Assembly (NCBI RefSeq): GCF_019343105.1
Contig: NZ_CP073764.1
Span: 1,736,001 to 1,800,000 of the forward strand
Direction of reading: 5' to 3'
Source: Methylovirgula sp. HY1
Lineage (GTDB): Bacteria > Pseudomonadota > Alphaproteobacteria > Rhizobiales > Beijerinckiaceae
Length of the DNA: 64,000 nucleotides
Below are positions 38,539 to 45,738 of this stretch, piece after piece (position 1 is the stretch's first letter; each line of letters starts with the position of its first letter). Below the pieces are notes generated by a model. The model searched no databases, had not been told where the DNA came from, and saw nothing but the letters and a program-made list of their open reading frames with translations. A program made the position numbers and the translations under genes.

Positions 38539-39542
38539 GCCAGCTTCCCCATTACGACGGCGGTATCGGCCATCCGATTGGAGAACCCCCATTCATTGTC
38601 GTACCAGGAAACGACACGAACGAAAGTCCCGTCCATGACCCGCGTCTGATCCATGTGGAAAATCGACGAATGCGGGTCGTGATTGAAATCGATCGAGACG
38701 TTCTTCGCCTCGGTGAAAGCCAGAATCCCCTTTAATTGCTGCTCCGCCGCGCGCTTGATCGCGTCTTGGATCTCCTCGGGGGTCGTGGCGCGCTTGGCGA
38801 CGAATTTGAAATCGACCACCGAAACATTCGGCGTCGGCACACGAATAGCGCAGCCATCGAGCCTGCCCTGCAATTCCGGCAGGACGAGGCCGACCGCCTT
38901 GGCCGCGCCGGTCGAGGTGGGGATCATCGAGAGCGCCGCCGCCCGACCGCGATAAAGATCCTTATGGACCGTGTCGAGGGTCGGCTGATCGCCGGTATAG
39001 GAATGGATCGTCGTCATGAAGCCGGTTTGGATGCCGATCGCCTCATGCAGGACCTTGGCGACCGGCGCCAGGCAATTGGTCGTGCAAGACGCATTCGAGA
39101 CCACGAAATGATCTTGCGCCAGCTTCTCATGATTGACGCCGAAGACAACCGTCAGATCGGCGTGATCGGCCGGCGCCGAGACAAGCACGCGCCGGGCCCC
39201 CGCCTTCAGATGGGCGGAAGCCTTTTCCTTCGACGTGAAGATGCCGGTGCACTCGAGCGCAATGTCGACGCCGAGCGCCTTATGCGGCAACTCGGCCGGA
39301 TCGCGCAAAGCCGTCACTTTGATGGGCCCAGTGCCGACGTCGATGGTATCGCCGGCGACTTTCACCTCGCAGGGGAAGCGGCCATGCACCGAATCGAAAC
39401 GCAACAAATGCGCATTGGTCTCGACCGGCGCCAGATCATTGATGGCGACGACGCGAATGTCGTTGCGTCCCGATTCGACGATCGCGCGCAAGATATTGCG
39501 CCCTATGCGCCCGAATCCATTGATCGCGACATTCACCGCCAT
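38535..39542 (-). CDS. gap: Glyceraldehyde-3-phosphate dehydrogenase, type I
   Basis: NAD-linked oxidation of glyceraldehyde-3-phosphate. The 335 residues include the Rossmann start [16 protein letters not shown], the catalytic Cys in [45 protein letters not shown] and [13 protein letters not shown]. It is the first gene of the gap-pgk-fba run. In most related genomes a transketolase gene precedes it; here 897 bp without a gene lie upstream. Confidence 0.97.
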   Translation of the reverse strand: MAVNVAINGFGRIGRNILRAIVESGRNDIRVVAINDLAPVETNAHLLRFDSVHGRFPCEVKVAGDTIDVGTGPIKVTALRDPAELPHKALGVDIALECTGIFTSKEKASAHLKAGARRVLVSAPADHADLTVVFGVNHEKLAQDHFVVSNASCTTNCLAPVAKVLHEAIGIQTGFMTTIHSYTGDQPTLDTVHKDLYRGRAAALSMIPTSTGAAKAVGLVLPELQGRLDGCAIRVPTPNVSVVDFKFVAKRATTPEEIQDAIKRAAEQQLKGILAFTEAKNVSIDFNHDPHSSIFHMDQTRVMDGTFVRVVSWYDNEWGFSNRMADTAVVMGKLA

Positions 39543-40439
39543 ATCGTCCAGCTCCCCGCCTCAATATCCGCAGCCTCGCCAATGCGCTTCGACAGCGAGA
39601 CTTTACCAAGTCCCATGCCTGCGGCGCAACGCTCACCCCTGCACCACTCTTCCCACTTCCAGTTCCTGGAAATGTTCTAACCTTACCGCCTAAGAGAAGC
39701 GGATCAGAACAATCCTTGGCACAGACGAGAAATGCTTGACCCGTCCGAACTCCAAAGCACTTCCAACCGCTGAACTCGAAAAGCCTCGGCTCCGCGCCGA
39801 GAAAGACCGCAGACAGGTCCGAAGCCCTAAGCAGCCGAGGAGCTTTGCGCGCGGAGAGCTTTGGCGCGGAGACGTTCGCGCTGCCGCGACCGGGCAATCT
39901 CCGAAACCGACCGCTTAACGCCTCACGGCCGCGTTCAGTTCATTTCGCACAAAGGTTCCCGTTGCTCTCAGCCGACGGCGCGACGTGCCTCAGTCTCCGC
40001 TTCCTATCGCGCCGGCTCGCCCCTTGCCACATGAAAGAAGCAGGCTTGCAAGCGTTCCTTTGGCAGCATTTGTCTTACATGAGATCAAATGATGCGCAAG
40101 ACATCCACTCTCTATCCCATGCACTTCCATACACGGCCAAAATGTCGCGGCCGCAATTGCGAGATAAAATAATGGAACCTCAAGTGCAGCGCGACAGAAG
40201 AAACATGCCAGCATTTTCGTTGTGCGCTGCAATAAAACATTTTCGAGTTCGTATCTGCCAAACTTGCGCCGTTGGGCTTTGAGATTTGCATTATTTCGGC
40301 GATGATCTTCGCCGTCGTCTCAACCGAATTCCGCAAATAGCTGTTGTTTCTTTTTAATTTGCCTGCGCGCTGCGAGCCTGCCGAGTTGACGAGCACAGCG
40401 GGCGAGCGCCTAATGACCACAATCTAGACCCAGCGTCGT
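39543..40439. other. Intergenic region between gap and DUF4164 gene
   Basis: An 897 bp divergent spacer, the longest in the window. Its left half holds the gap promoter region. Positions about 40040-40400 are richer in A+T than their surroundings. Reading frames here do not match any family I recognise, and no remnant of transketolase was found in the minus-strand frames. An RNA gene cannot be ruled out. Confidence 0.5.
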
Positions 40440-40727
40440 ATGAGCACCTACGCCCAACTCGAGTTGGCCTTCAAAAGTCTTTTAGCCGCGCTCGACCAGC
40501 TTGAAGCTGCCTGCGAGCGCCGGTTGATGGCTGATGCCGAGCGCAGCAATCTCGAAGAAGAACTTGCCGTGCTGCAAGACGACCGCACGCGCCTCGCCCT
40601 CGAACTCGACGATTCTCAGGCACGCGCGAAATCGCTCGAGTTGGCCAATGGCGAAGTGGCGCGCCGTCTCGCCAAAGCAAGTTCGACGATAAGAACGATC
40701 TTGACGCAGGTCCCGCGCGAACATTGA
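40440..40727 (+). CDS. DUF4164 coiled-coil protein
   Basis: A 95-residue fully helical coiled coil: AQLELAFKSLLAALDQLEAACERRLMADAERSNLEEELAVLQDDRTRLALELDDSQARAKSLELANGEVARRLAKASSTIRTIL. It precedes zapA by 56 bp in the same direction, as in other Rhizobiales, which suggests a role connected with cell division. No enzyme motif is present. It starts with ATG. Confidence 0.88.
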   Translation: MSTYAQLELAFKSLLAALDQLEAACERRLMADAERSNLEEELAVLQDDRTRLALELDDSQARAKSLELANGEVARRLAKASSTIRTILTQVPREH

Positions 40728-40783
40728 GGGCGGCATGAGCGTTTTACAGAGAGTCATAAATGGGCGGTGAGGACAAGGACGCC

Positions 40784-41149
40784 ATGACGCAAGTCTCTGT
40801 AACGATCGCCGGCCATATCTATCGCATGGCTTGCGCCGATGGAGAGGAAGAGCACCTTCAGGAACTCGCCCGCCAATTCGACGAGCGAATCGAAATGCTG
40901 CGTCAGAATTTCGGTGAAATCGGCGATCAGCGCCTCACCATCATGGCCGCCATCACGGTCGCCGACGAATTGGCCGAGTCGCGCCGCCAGATCGTCGCAC
41001 TCGAAGCGGAAATTGCCGACATCAAATCCAATTCGACATATGTGTCGAGTGCTCAAGGGGAATGGGCCGATCGCCTCGCCAGTTCGCTCAATGAGACAGC
41101 GGCACGAATCGAACGCGTCGCGCTGGATCTCAATAATTCAAGTCGCTGA
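40784..41149 (+). CDS. zapA: Cell division protein ZapA
   Basis: FtsZ-ring stabilising protein, cytoplasmic. From the ATG at 40784 it has 121 residues: MTQVSVTIAGHIYRMACADGEEEHLQELARQFDERIEMLRQNFGEIGDQRLTIMAAITVADELAE and a C-terminal coiled helix. AAGGA lies just upstream of this ATG and the family begins here; an ATG eight codons upstream is the alternative. Confidence 0.93.
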   Translation: MTQVSVTIAGHIYRMACADGEEEHLQELARQFDERIEMLRQNFGEIGDQRLTIMAAITVADELAESRRQIVALEAEIADIKSNSTYVSSAQGEWADRLASSLNETAARIERVALDLNNSSR

Positions 41150-41170
41150 AAGCCAAGGGCGAAAATCAGC

Positions 41171-41205
41171 TCCTTCAGCCCGGTCGCGCCTCCACGGCTG
41201 AAGGA
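41171..41205. terminator. Bidirectional hairpin between zapA and the HiPIP gene
   Basis: A perfect 10 bp inverted repeat, TCCTTCAGCC and GGCTGAAGGA, with a 15-base loop lies between the convergent stops of zapA and the HiPIP gene. It lacks a T-tract. Confidence 0.55.
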
Positions 41206-41233
41206 ACTCTGCAAGTATTCAGAGGTCAGCCCC

Positions 41234-41512
41234 TCAGCCCTTCGGCCCCCAAAGACGGCACCAGGCGCTGGGGCTAATGGTACCTTGCACCACCTGACAA
41301 GATCCCGGCGGCTTGAACAACCGGCACGTGTCGCAGCGTTGGCTTCCATGCGGACCGTCTTGATAAGCGACGGCCACTTTAGACACTGTCCCCGCTTCCG
41401 AGGGACCGGCATTCAGGCCGAGCAACGGAACAGCCGATGCGACAGCGAGACCTATGCGCAGAAGACCGCGTCTTGTGTTGCCCTCGCAACCGCCTTCGGA
41501 TGGTTTGATCAT
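41234..41512 (-). CDS. High-potential iron-sulfur protein (HiPIP), Tat-exported
   Basis: A 92-residue soluble periplasmic electron carrier with one 4Fe-4S cluster. Twin arginines at residues 14-15 (TRRGLLRIGLAVASAVPLLGL) begin a Tat signal, so the folded protein is exported. The four cluster ligands are Cys60, Cys63, Cys72 and Cys85 in the HiPIP pattern C-x2-C-x8-C-x12-C, with KVAVAYQDGPHGSQRC and ISPSAWCRLWGPK matching the family. HiPIPs carry electrons to oxidases or photosynthetic centres, and Iro of Acidithiobacillus is one. The gene is divergent from the porin-cytochrome operon. An AAGGATC motif precedes the ATG. Confidence 0.92.
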   Translation of the reverse strand: MIKPSEGGCEGNTRRGLLRIGLAVASAVPLLGLNAGPSEAGTVSKVAVAYQDGPHGSQRCDTCRLFKPPGSCQVVQGTISPSAWCRLWGPKG

Positions 41513-41662
41513 GATTGATCCTTATAAAGTGCTGTCATGATTCTGTTTTCGAGACGCCCCCAACATCTCGAAACATTTCTACAACACTGCACATATATCC
41601 GATAACGGAAGCGGCCATTGTGTTGCAATTGTGCAGCATATGCTTGAAAGTCCGCTCTGCGC

Positions 41663-41676
41663 TTGACGGAGATCAA
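41663..41676 (+). promoter_or_regulatory. FNR/FixK-type binding site of the porin-cytochrome operon
   Basis: The palindrome TTGAC-GGAG-ATCAA fits the FNR/FixK core TTGA-N6-TCAA exactly and differs from TTGAT-N4-ATCAA at one base. A -10-like TATAGA lies at 41698-41703, so the site is centred about 41 bases before the inferred start, as in class II FNR promoters. It lies 100 bp upstream of the start codon at 41775. Confidence 0.6.
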
Positions 41677-41697
41677 TCTGATCTGTCGCGCCTACGC

Positions 41698-41703
41698 TAT
41701 AGA
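41698..41703 (+). promoter_or_regulatory. -10 element candidate for the porin-cytochrome operon
   Basis: TATAGA, 22 bases after the FNR-type site. The inferred transcription start is near 41710, leaving a leader of about 65 bases with GGGGGGAAAGCG as the ribosome binding site. Confidence 0.5.
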
Positions 41704-41774
41704 ACCAAAATTGAGTATTTTGCGAAGCAGGGCTCAACGTTGTGCTCGAATGGATTTGGTTGGGGGGAAAGCGA

Positions 41775-43241
41775 ATGATACCGAATATATCTTCGGATCA
41801 GGGTTACGGCGCCGACGACCAATTGACCAATGCAAGTTATGAAAGCAAAATTTTTAGTGGCGATTACGCCGCAAGCCATCGTTCACTGAGATTTGCCGTC
41901 GGCCGGATCGCCGCCGTTGCGAGCACATTGCTCTGCTTCGGACTCGTGTTGAAGCCTCAAGCCGCATCGGCGCTTCCAAGTTATGCCAGGCAGACCGGCC
42001 AGCCTTGCGCCACCTGTCATACGGCTTTCCCCGAGCTGACCCCCTACGGACGCGAGTTCAAACTCGGTGGCTATACGGCCGGTGGCGGCTTGCCCTTCGC
42101 CAAAGCACCGCCGATTGCCGTGATGATCCAGGGTCCGCAATTCGAGCATTTCGGACAAAATCTGGATTCGCCTCCCACGTCTAACACGCACACGAACAAT
42201 AACGTCGCTTTGGGGCAAGCGAGCCTTTTCTACGGCGGCCAGATTTACGGCAACCTCGGCGCCTTCATTCAAGGAACTTATGACGGCGTCGGGAACCGCA
42301 TTGCCCTCGACAACACGGATATTCGCTACGCGGACAAAGCGAAGCTCTTCGGCACCGATCTCATCTGGGGCATCGACGTCAACAACAACCCGACCGTCCA
42401 GGATGTGTGGAACACGACCCCGGCCTGGGGACTGCCCTATATTTCGGCGGCGACGGGCCCCGGTTTCGGACCGCCTGGAACAATGCTCGAAGGGACCTTC
42501 GCCGGCACGGTGGCGGGCGCCGGCGTTTACACCTGGTGGCATGACATGATCTATGCCGAGGTCACCGGTTATTTCAGCCCGTCCCAATCGACGCTCAATG
42601 CTCTTGGCGAAGGTCTTGGCAATACGGCCATCGACGGTGTCGCGCCTTATTGGCGGCTCGCATTCGCGCCGACCTTCGGCGAGCACAGCTTCATGATCGG
42701 CACGTTCGGCATGCTGGCCAATGAAGTCCCGGGGGGCACCTTCGGCTTCGGAACCGATCAAATCCTCGATCTCGGATTCGATGCGCAATATCAGTTCATC
42801 CACCAAAAGCACGCGTTCGAAGCCAAAGTCTCGGACATCAACGAGTATTCGCAATACAATTCGTCGTTCGTGCAAGGCATTGCTTCGAACCCGAGCGACC
42901 GCCTCAACAGTTTCCGCGCCACGCTGGATTACGTCTACGACAATACGTACAGCTTCACGGCCAGCTATTTCAACGTGTCGGGTTCGGCCGACGCATTATA
43001 TGGCACCAATTCCATCACCGGCAATCCGCTGAGTCCAAACAGCAACGGCTTCCTATTCGATGTCGCCTATCTGCCCTTCAGCCACGGCGGTCCCTCGGCC
43101 TATCCCTGGCTGAATGCACGCTTCGGCTTGTCATACACAAAATATCTGACGCTGTATGGAGGAGCGACGAACTTCGACGGGCTCAACCACAACGCATCGG
43201 GCAACGACACGCTGCTGGCCTACTCATGGATCATGTTTTGA
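41775..43241 (+). CDS. Cyc2-like fusion of monoheme cytochrome c and outer membrane beta-barrel
   Basis: A 488-residue outer-membrane protein. Residues about 35-64 are an unusually late signal peptide (AAVASTLLCFGLVLKPQAASA). The mature N-terminus has a single heme c site C78-A-T-C81-H82 within SYARQTGQPCATCHTAFPELTPYGREFKLGGY. From about residue 105 to the C-terminal Phe the sequence is typical barrel: FYGGQIYGNLGAFIQGTYDG, PYWRLAFAPTFGEHSFMIG, LNSFRATLDYVYDNTYSFTASYF. This one-heme-plus-porin layout matches Cyc2, the outer-membrane Fe(II) oxidase of iron oxidisers. Related porin-cytochromes occur in non-iron-oxidisers, so substrate is inferred. Strong GGGGGG ribosome binding site precedes the ATG. 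Confidence 0.82.
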   Translation: MIPNISSDQGYGADDQLTNASYESKIFSGDYAASHRSLRFAVGRIAAVASTLLCFGLVLKPQAASALPSYARQTGQPCATCHTAFPELTPYGREFKLGGYTAGGGLPFAKAPPIAVMIQGPQFEHFGQNLDSPPTSNTHTNNNVALGQASLFYGGQIYGNLGAFIQGTYDGVGNRIALDNTDIRYADKAKLFGTDLIWGIDVNNNPTVQDVWNTTPAWGLPYISAATGPGFGPPGTMLEGTFAGTVAGAGVYTWWHDMIYAEVTGYFSPSQSTLNALGEGLGNTAIDGVAPYWRLAFAPTFGEHSFMIGTFGMLANEVPGGTFGFGTDQILDLGFDAQYQFIHQKHAFEAKVSDINEYSQYNSSFVQGIASNPSDRLNSFRATLDYVYDNTYSFTASYFNVSGSADALYGTNSITGNPLSPNSNGFLFDVAYLPFSHGGPSAYPWLNARFGLSYTKYLTLYGGATNFDGLNHNASGNDTLLAYSWIMF

Positions 43242-43276
43242 TGTCGTGGCGTGAGATAATGGGAGAGACCCGAACC

Positions 43277-43927
43277 ATGAAGGTCATTAGCTTAAGATCT
43301 CTGTCATACGCTGCCATTTTCACGATTGCATTCGTTGCGGTGGGCCGCGCAGAAGAAAGCAAGACGGACTCCATACCGAAGCAGCAGCTTCAAGCCAAAT
43401 TGCTCTATTGCAAAACCTGCCATGGCGTGTCGGCGCAAGGTTTTCGCGGCGCTTTTCCGATACCGCGACTGGCGGGGCAGCAACCCGAATATATCAAAAA
43501 TCAGTTGCGGGCCTTCATCGAGGGCAGACGGAAAAATGCCGTCATGTTCAGAGTCGCCCACGTCTTGACCCCATCAATGATCAACGCACTGACCGCCGAA
43601 TTCAAGGAACTGAACCCCAAACCCGTGGGCGGCGCTCCAAAGCAACTGGTCGCGGCGGGAAAAGCAATCTTCGAAAACGGTGTTCCCAGCGCCGATGTAC
43701 CGCCATGCGCGTCCTGTCACGGCGCGGATGCCAAGGGCAACGGAGAGTTTCCGCGGTTGGCCGGTCAACTCGATGATTACATCATCAACGAGCTCACGAA
43801 TTGGGGCAAATATCGCGGCCAAAATCCCGCGAAACCAGATACATCGGCGATCATGGCCCCGATCGCGCACGAATTGACGAAGCCGCAGGTCGAGGCGGTC
43901 GCCGCATATCTCAGCTATTTGCAATGA
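43277..43927 (+). CDS. Exported diheme cytochrome c (c4/c553 type), paralogue 1
   Basis: A 216-residue periplasmic cytochrome with signal peptide SYAAIFTIAFVAVGRAEE and two heme c motifs: C45-K-T-C48-H49 and C144-A-S-C147-H148. Each half has PRLAGQ and, at the end, a QVEAVAAYLSYL helix, the class I cytochrome c fold repeated twice. It lies 35 bp after the porin-cytochrome gene. A close second copy follows. It is likely to accept electrons from the outer-membrane cytochrome. The ATG at 43277 opens the signal peptide; an in-frame ATG six codons upstream is possible. Confidence 0.9.
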   Translation: MKVISLRSLSYAAIFTIAFVAVGRAEESKTDSIPKQQLQAKLLYCKTCHGVSAQGFRGAFPIPRLAGQQPEYIKNQLRAFIEGRRKNAVMFRVAHVLTPSMINALTAEFKELNPKPVGGAPKQLVAAGKAIFENGVPSADVPPCASCHGADAKGNGEFPRLAGQLDDYIINELTNWGKYRGQNPAKPDTSAIMAPIAHELTKPQVEAVAAYLSYLQ

Positions 43928-44074
43928 CGTTTTCTTTTATTGGCAGCAGCCAATTCAGGAAGAAATTTGGCCCATCAAAAGTTGTTTACGAACGCCGAAC
44001 GAGAAGCTGCTCAGGTGTCCAATGAAACCGGACCCGTTCGACGACGACATGAAGGAAAGGCGCGGAGGCCGAAC

Positions 44075-44722
44075 ATGAAGGTCATGAGATTACGATCGGC
44101 GTTGCAGACAGCCGGCCTTGCCCTTGTTTTCCTCGTCGCGGGCCGCGCCGATAACGGTTTCGCAGGGCCCGCCTCGAACCAACAGATTCAGGCCAAGCTG
44201 ACTTATTGCAAGACCTGCCACGGACTGTCGGGGCAAGGTTTTCGCGGATATTTTCCGATCCCGCGGCTGGCGGGGCAGCAAACCCAGTATATTGAAAATC
44301 AATTGCGGGCATTTATCGAACATAGGCGGACGAATCCCGTGATGCTCAACGTGACGCATGGCCTGCGTCCGTGGATGATCCCGGTCTTGGCCGGACAATT
44401 CAAGAATTTGCATCCCGGTCCGCTTGGAGGAGCTCCCAAGGCGTCTATAGCCTTCGGACGAAAAATCTTCGAGGAAGGACTGCCCGACTCGAATGTTCCT
44501 GCCTGTTTTGCTTGTCATGGCCCGGACGCCAAGGGGCATAACGAAATCCCGCGCTTGGCGGGCCAAGTCTATTGGTACACCGTCAAAGCATTGACGAGTT
44601 GGACCAAAGAGCGAGGTCATGGTTCTGCGAAAGATCTGTCGGCGATCATGGTACCGACGACGCATAACTTGACCCATAGCGAGGTCGAAGCTGTCGCGGC
44701 CTATCTCAGTTATTTAAAGTGA
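44075..44722 (+). CDS. Exported diheme cytochrome c, paralogue 2
   Basis: A 215-residue paralogue of the preceding gene. It has signal peptide ALQTAGLALVFLVAGRA, then AKLTYCKTCHGLSGQGFRGYFPIPRLAGQQTQYIENQLRAFIE, nearly identical to the first copy in this stretch, and a second heme motif CFACHG. The spacer between copies is 147 bp. The ATG at 44075 has GGAGG six bases upstream and starts the signal peptide. Most differences lie in the centre (HGLRPWMIPVLAGQFKNL), so the two may differ in partner or potential. Confidence 0.9.
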   Translation: MKVMRLRSALQTAGLALVFLVAGRADNGFAGPASNQQIQAKLTYCKTCHGLSGQGFRGYFPIPRLAGQQTQYIENQLRAFIEHRRTNPVMLNVTHGLRPWMIPVLAGQFKNLHPGPLGGAPKASIAFGRKIFEEGLPDSNVPACFACHGPDAKGHNEIPRLAGQVYWYTVKALTSWTKERGHGSAKDLSAIMVPTTHNLTHSEVEAVAAYLSYLK

Positions 44723-44774
44723 ACGTCTTGCAAGTCATCATTTCGATGGATGCCTAAGCGCGAGAACACGGATC

Positions 44775-45389
44775 ATGAAACTGCTAAAGTTAAAAATTGC
44801 AATCCTCGCGATTGTTTCTTGTGCCGCCGGTCCGCTGTTCGCAGGTGAGCTTCTTCCCGTCAAGAATTGCGCATGGTGCCACGGAACCTCATTGCAAGGA
44901 TTTGCAGTCGCGCCACGATTGGCCGGCCAGAGACAACAATATATCGTCAATCAGCTACAGCGCTTCCACGCGCACGTTCGCGATAATTTCTATTCGAGAA
45001 ATTACATGTGGGCTGCAGCGGCAAATGTCGGTCCTGAGCTGGCGCGCGAATTGGCAGCTTATATTTCATCACTGCCTCCCGAAGCCGCCCAGGATGGCCC
45101 CAAGGAATTGGTCGCCGAGGGAAGAACCATTTATGAAATGGGAGTTCCCGACTTGAACGTCGTGGCCTGCGTCGCTTGTCACGGGCCGCGTGCCGAGGGG
45201 GTCCGGCAAATCCCGCGTTTGGGAGGACTATCCTATTATTATCTGCAAAGGCGCCTGCAACAATGGCAGCAGGGATTTGACGCCGCAGCAGCCCCCATGC
45301 CGCGAATCGCGAGAAACTTATCGCCAAGGCAACTTGATGCGCTCGCCTCTTATCTGAGCTATGTCAGCTACGGTTCCTTTGAACGCTAG
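44775..45389 (+). CDS. Exported diheme cytochrome c, divergent third member
   Basis: A 204-residue exported protein with signal peptide LKIAILAIVSCAAGPLFAG and heme motifs CAWCHG and CVACHG. The same PRLAGQ/PRLGGL marks and the final LDALASYLSYV helix show it belongs with the two genes upstream but is more diverged and shorter between hemes. It ends the operon. The stop codon TAG is part of the CTAGA end of a dispersed repeat at 45386-45600, so the repeat fixed the present C-terminus. Confidence 0.9.
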   Translation: MKLLKLKIAILAIVSCAAGPLFAGELLPVKNCAWCHGTSLQGFAVAPRLAGQRQQYIVNQLQRFHAHVRDNFYSRNYMWAAAANVGPELARELAAYISSLPPEAAQDGPKELVAEGRTIYEMGVPDLNVVACVACHGPRAEGVRQIPRLGGLSYYYLQRRLQQWQQGFDAAAAPMPRIARNLSPRQLDALASYLSYVSYGSFER

Positions 45390-45600
45390 AACAATACCGG
45401 AAAAGTTGAACGACTTTTCCGATATTTAGACATCGGAAATATCCGATGTCTCATTTTTTAGAACTCGGATATATCCGAGTTCTCATTTTTCAGACATCGG
45501 ATATATCCGATGTCTCATTGATGAGACCATGCTCCAGCTTATTGATTTGGAGCGTTTTCTTTCCGATCGGGCGATCCCACCCGATCGGAAAACGGCCTAG
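45386..45600. repeat. Dispersed palindromic repeat element, copy 3 (longest)
   Basis: A 215 bp element starting with CTAGAAC and ending near CGGCCTAG. It contains GGAAAAGT...ACTTTTCC, then three palindromic units of the type GACATCGGATATATCCGATGTC or AACTCGGATATATCCGAGTT joined by CTCATTTTT links, and ends in CCGATCGGGC...CCCGATCGG. It is an expanded relative of the 13334-13463 element and lies right after the cytochrome operon. Confidence 0.75.
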
Positions 45601-45738
45601 GCGCTGACCAGCTGATACGAGATTGCGCCGCCGCCGATCATGCGGCAGGCATAGCGAACTCCGCACCGCGCGAAAATCCCTTCCCGCTCAGGTTGTCCGC
45701 CTGTAGCATGCCTGGACCAGGACGCGCGGCGCTAACCT
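45390..45738. other. Intergenic region between cytochrome operon and addB
   Basis: A 349 bp spacer. The left 211 bp are the repeat described separately. The remaining 138 bp must hold the addB promoter; no clear element is seen. Confidence 0.5.

Noticed and set aside
39845-40282. A 145-codon frame in the gap-DUF4164 spacer
   Set aside because: No family similarity, no ribosome binding site and an amino-acid make-up unlike real proteins in this window.
41150-41233. 6S RNA beside zapA
   Set aside because: Only 84 bp separate zapA from the HiPIP stop, too short for 6S RNA, and the hairpin there looks like a transcript end.
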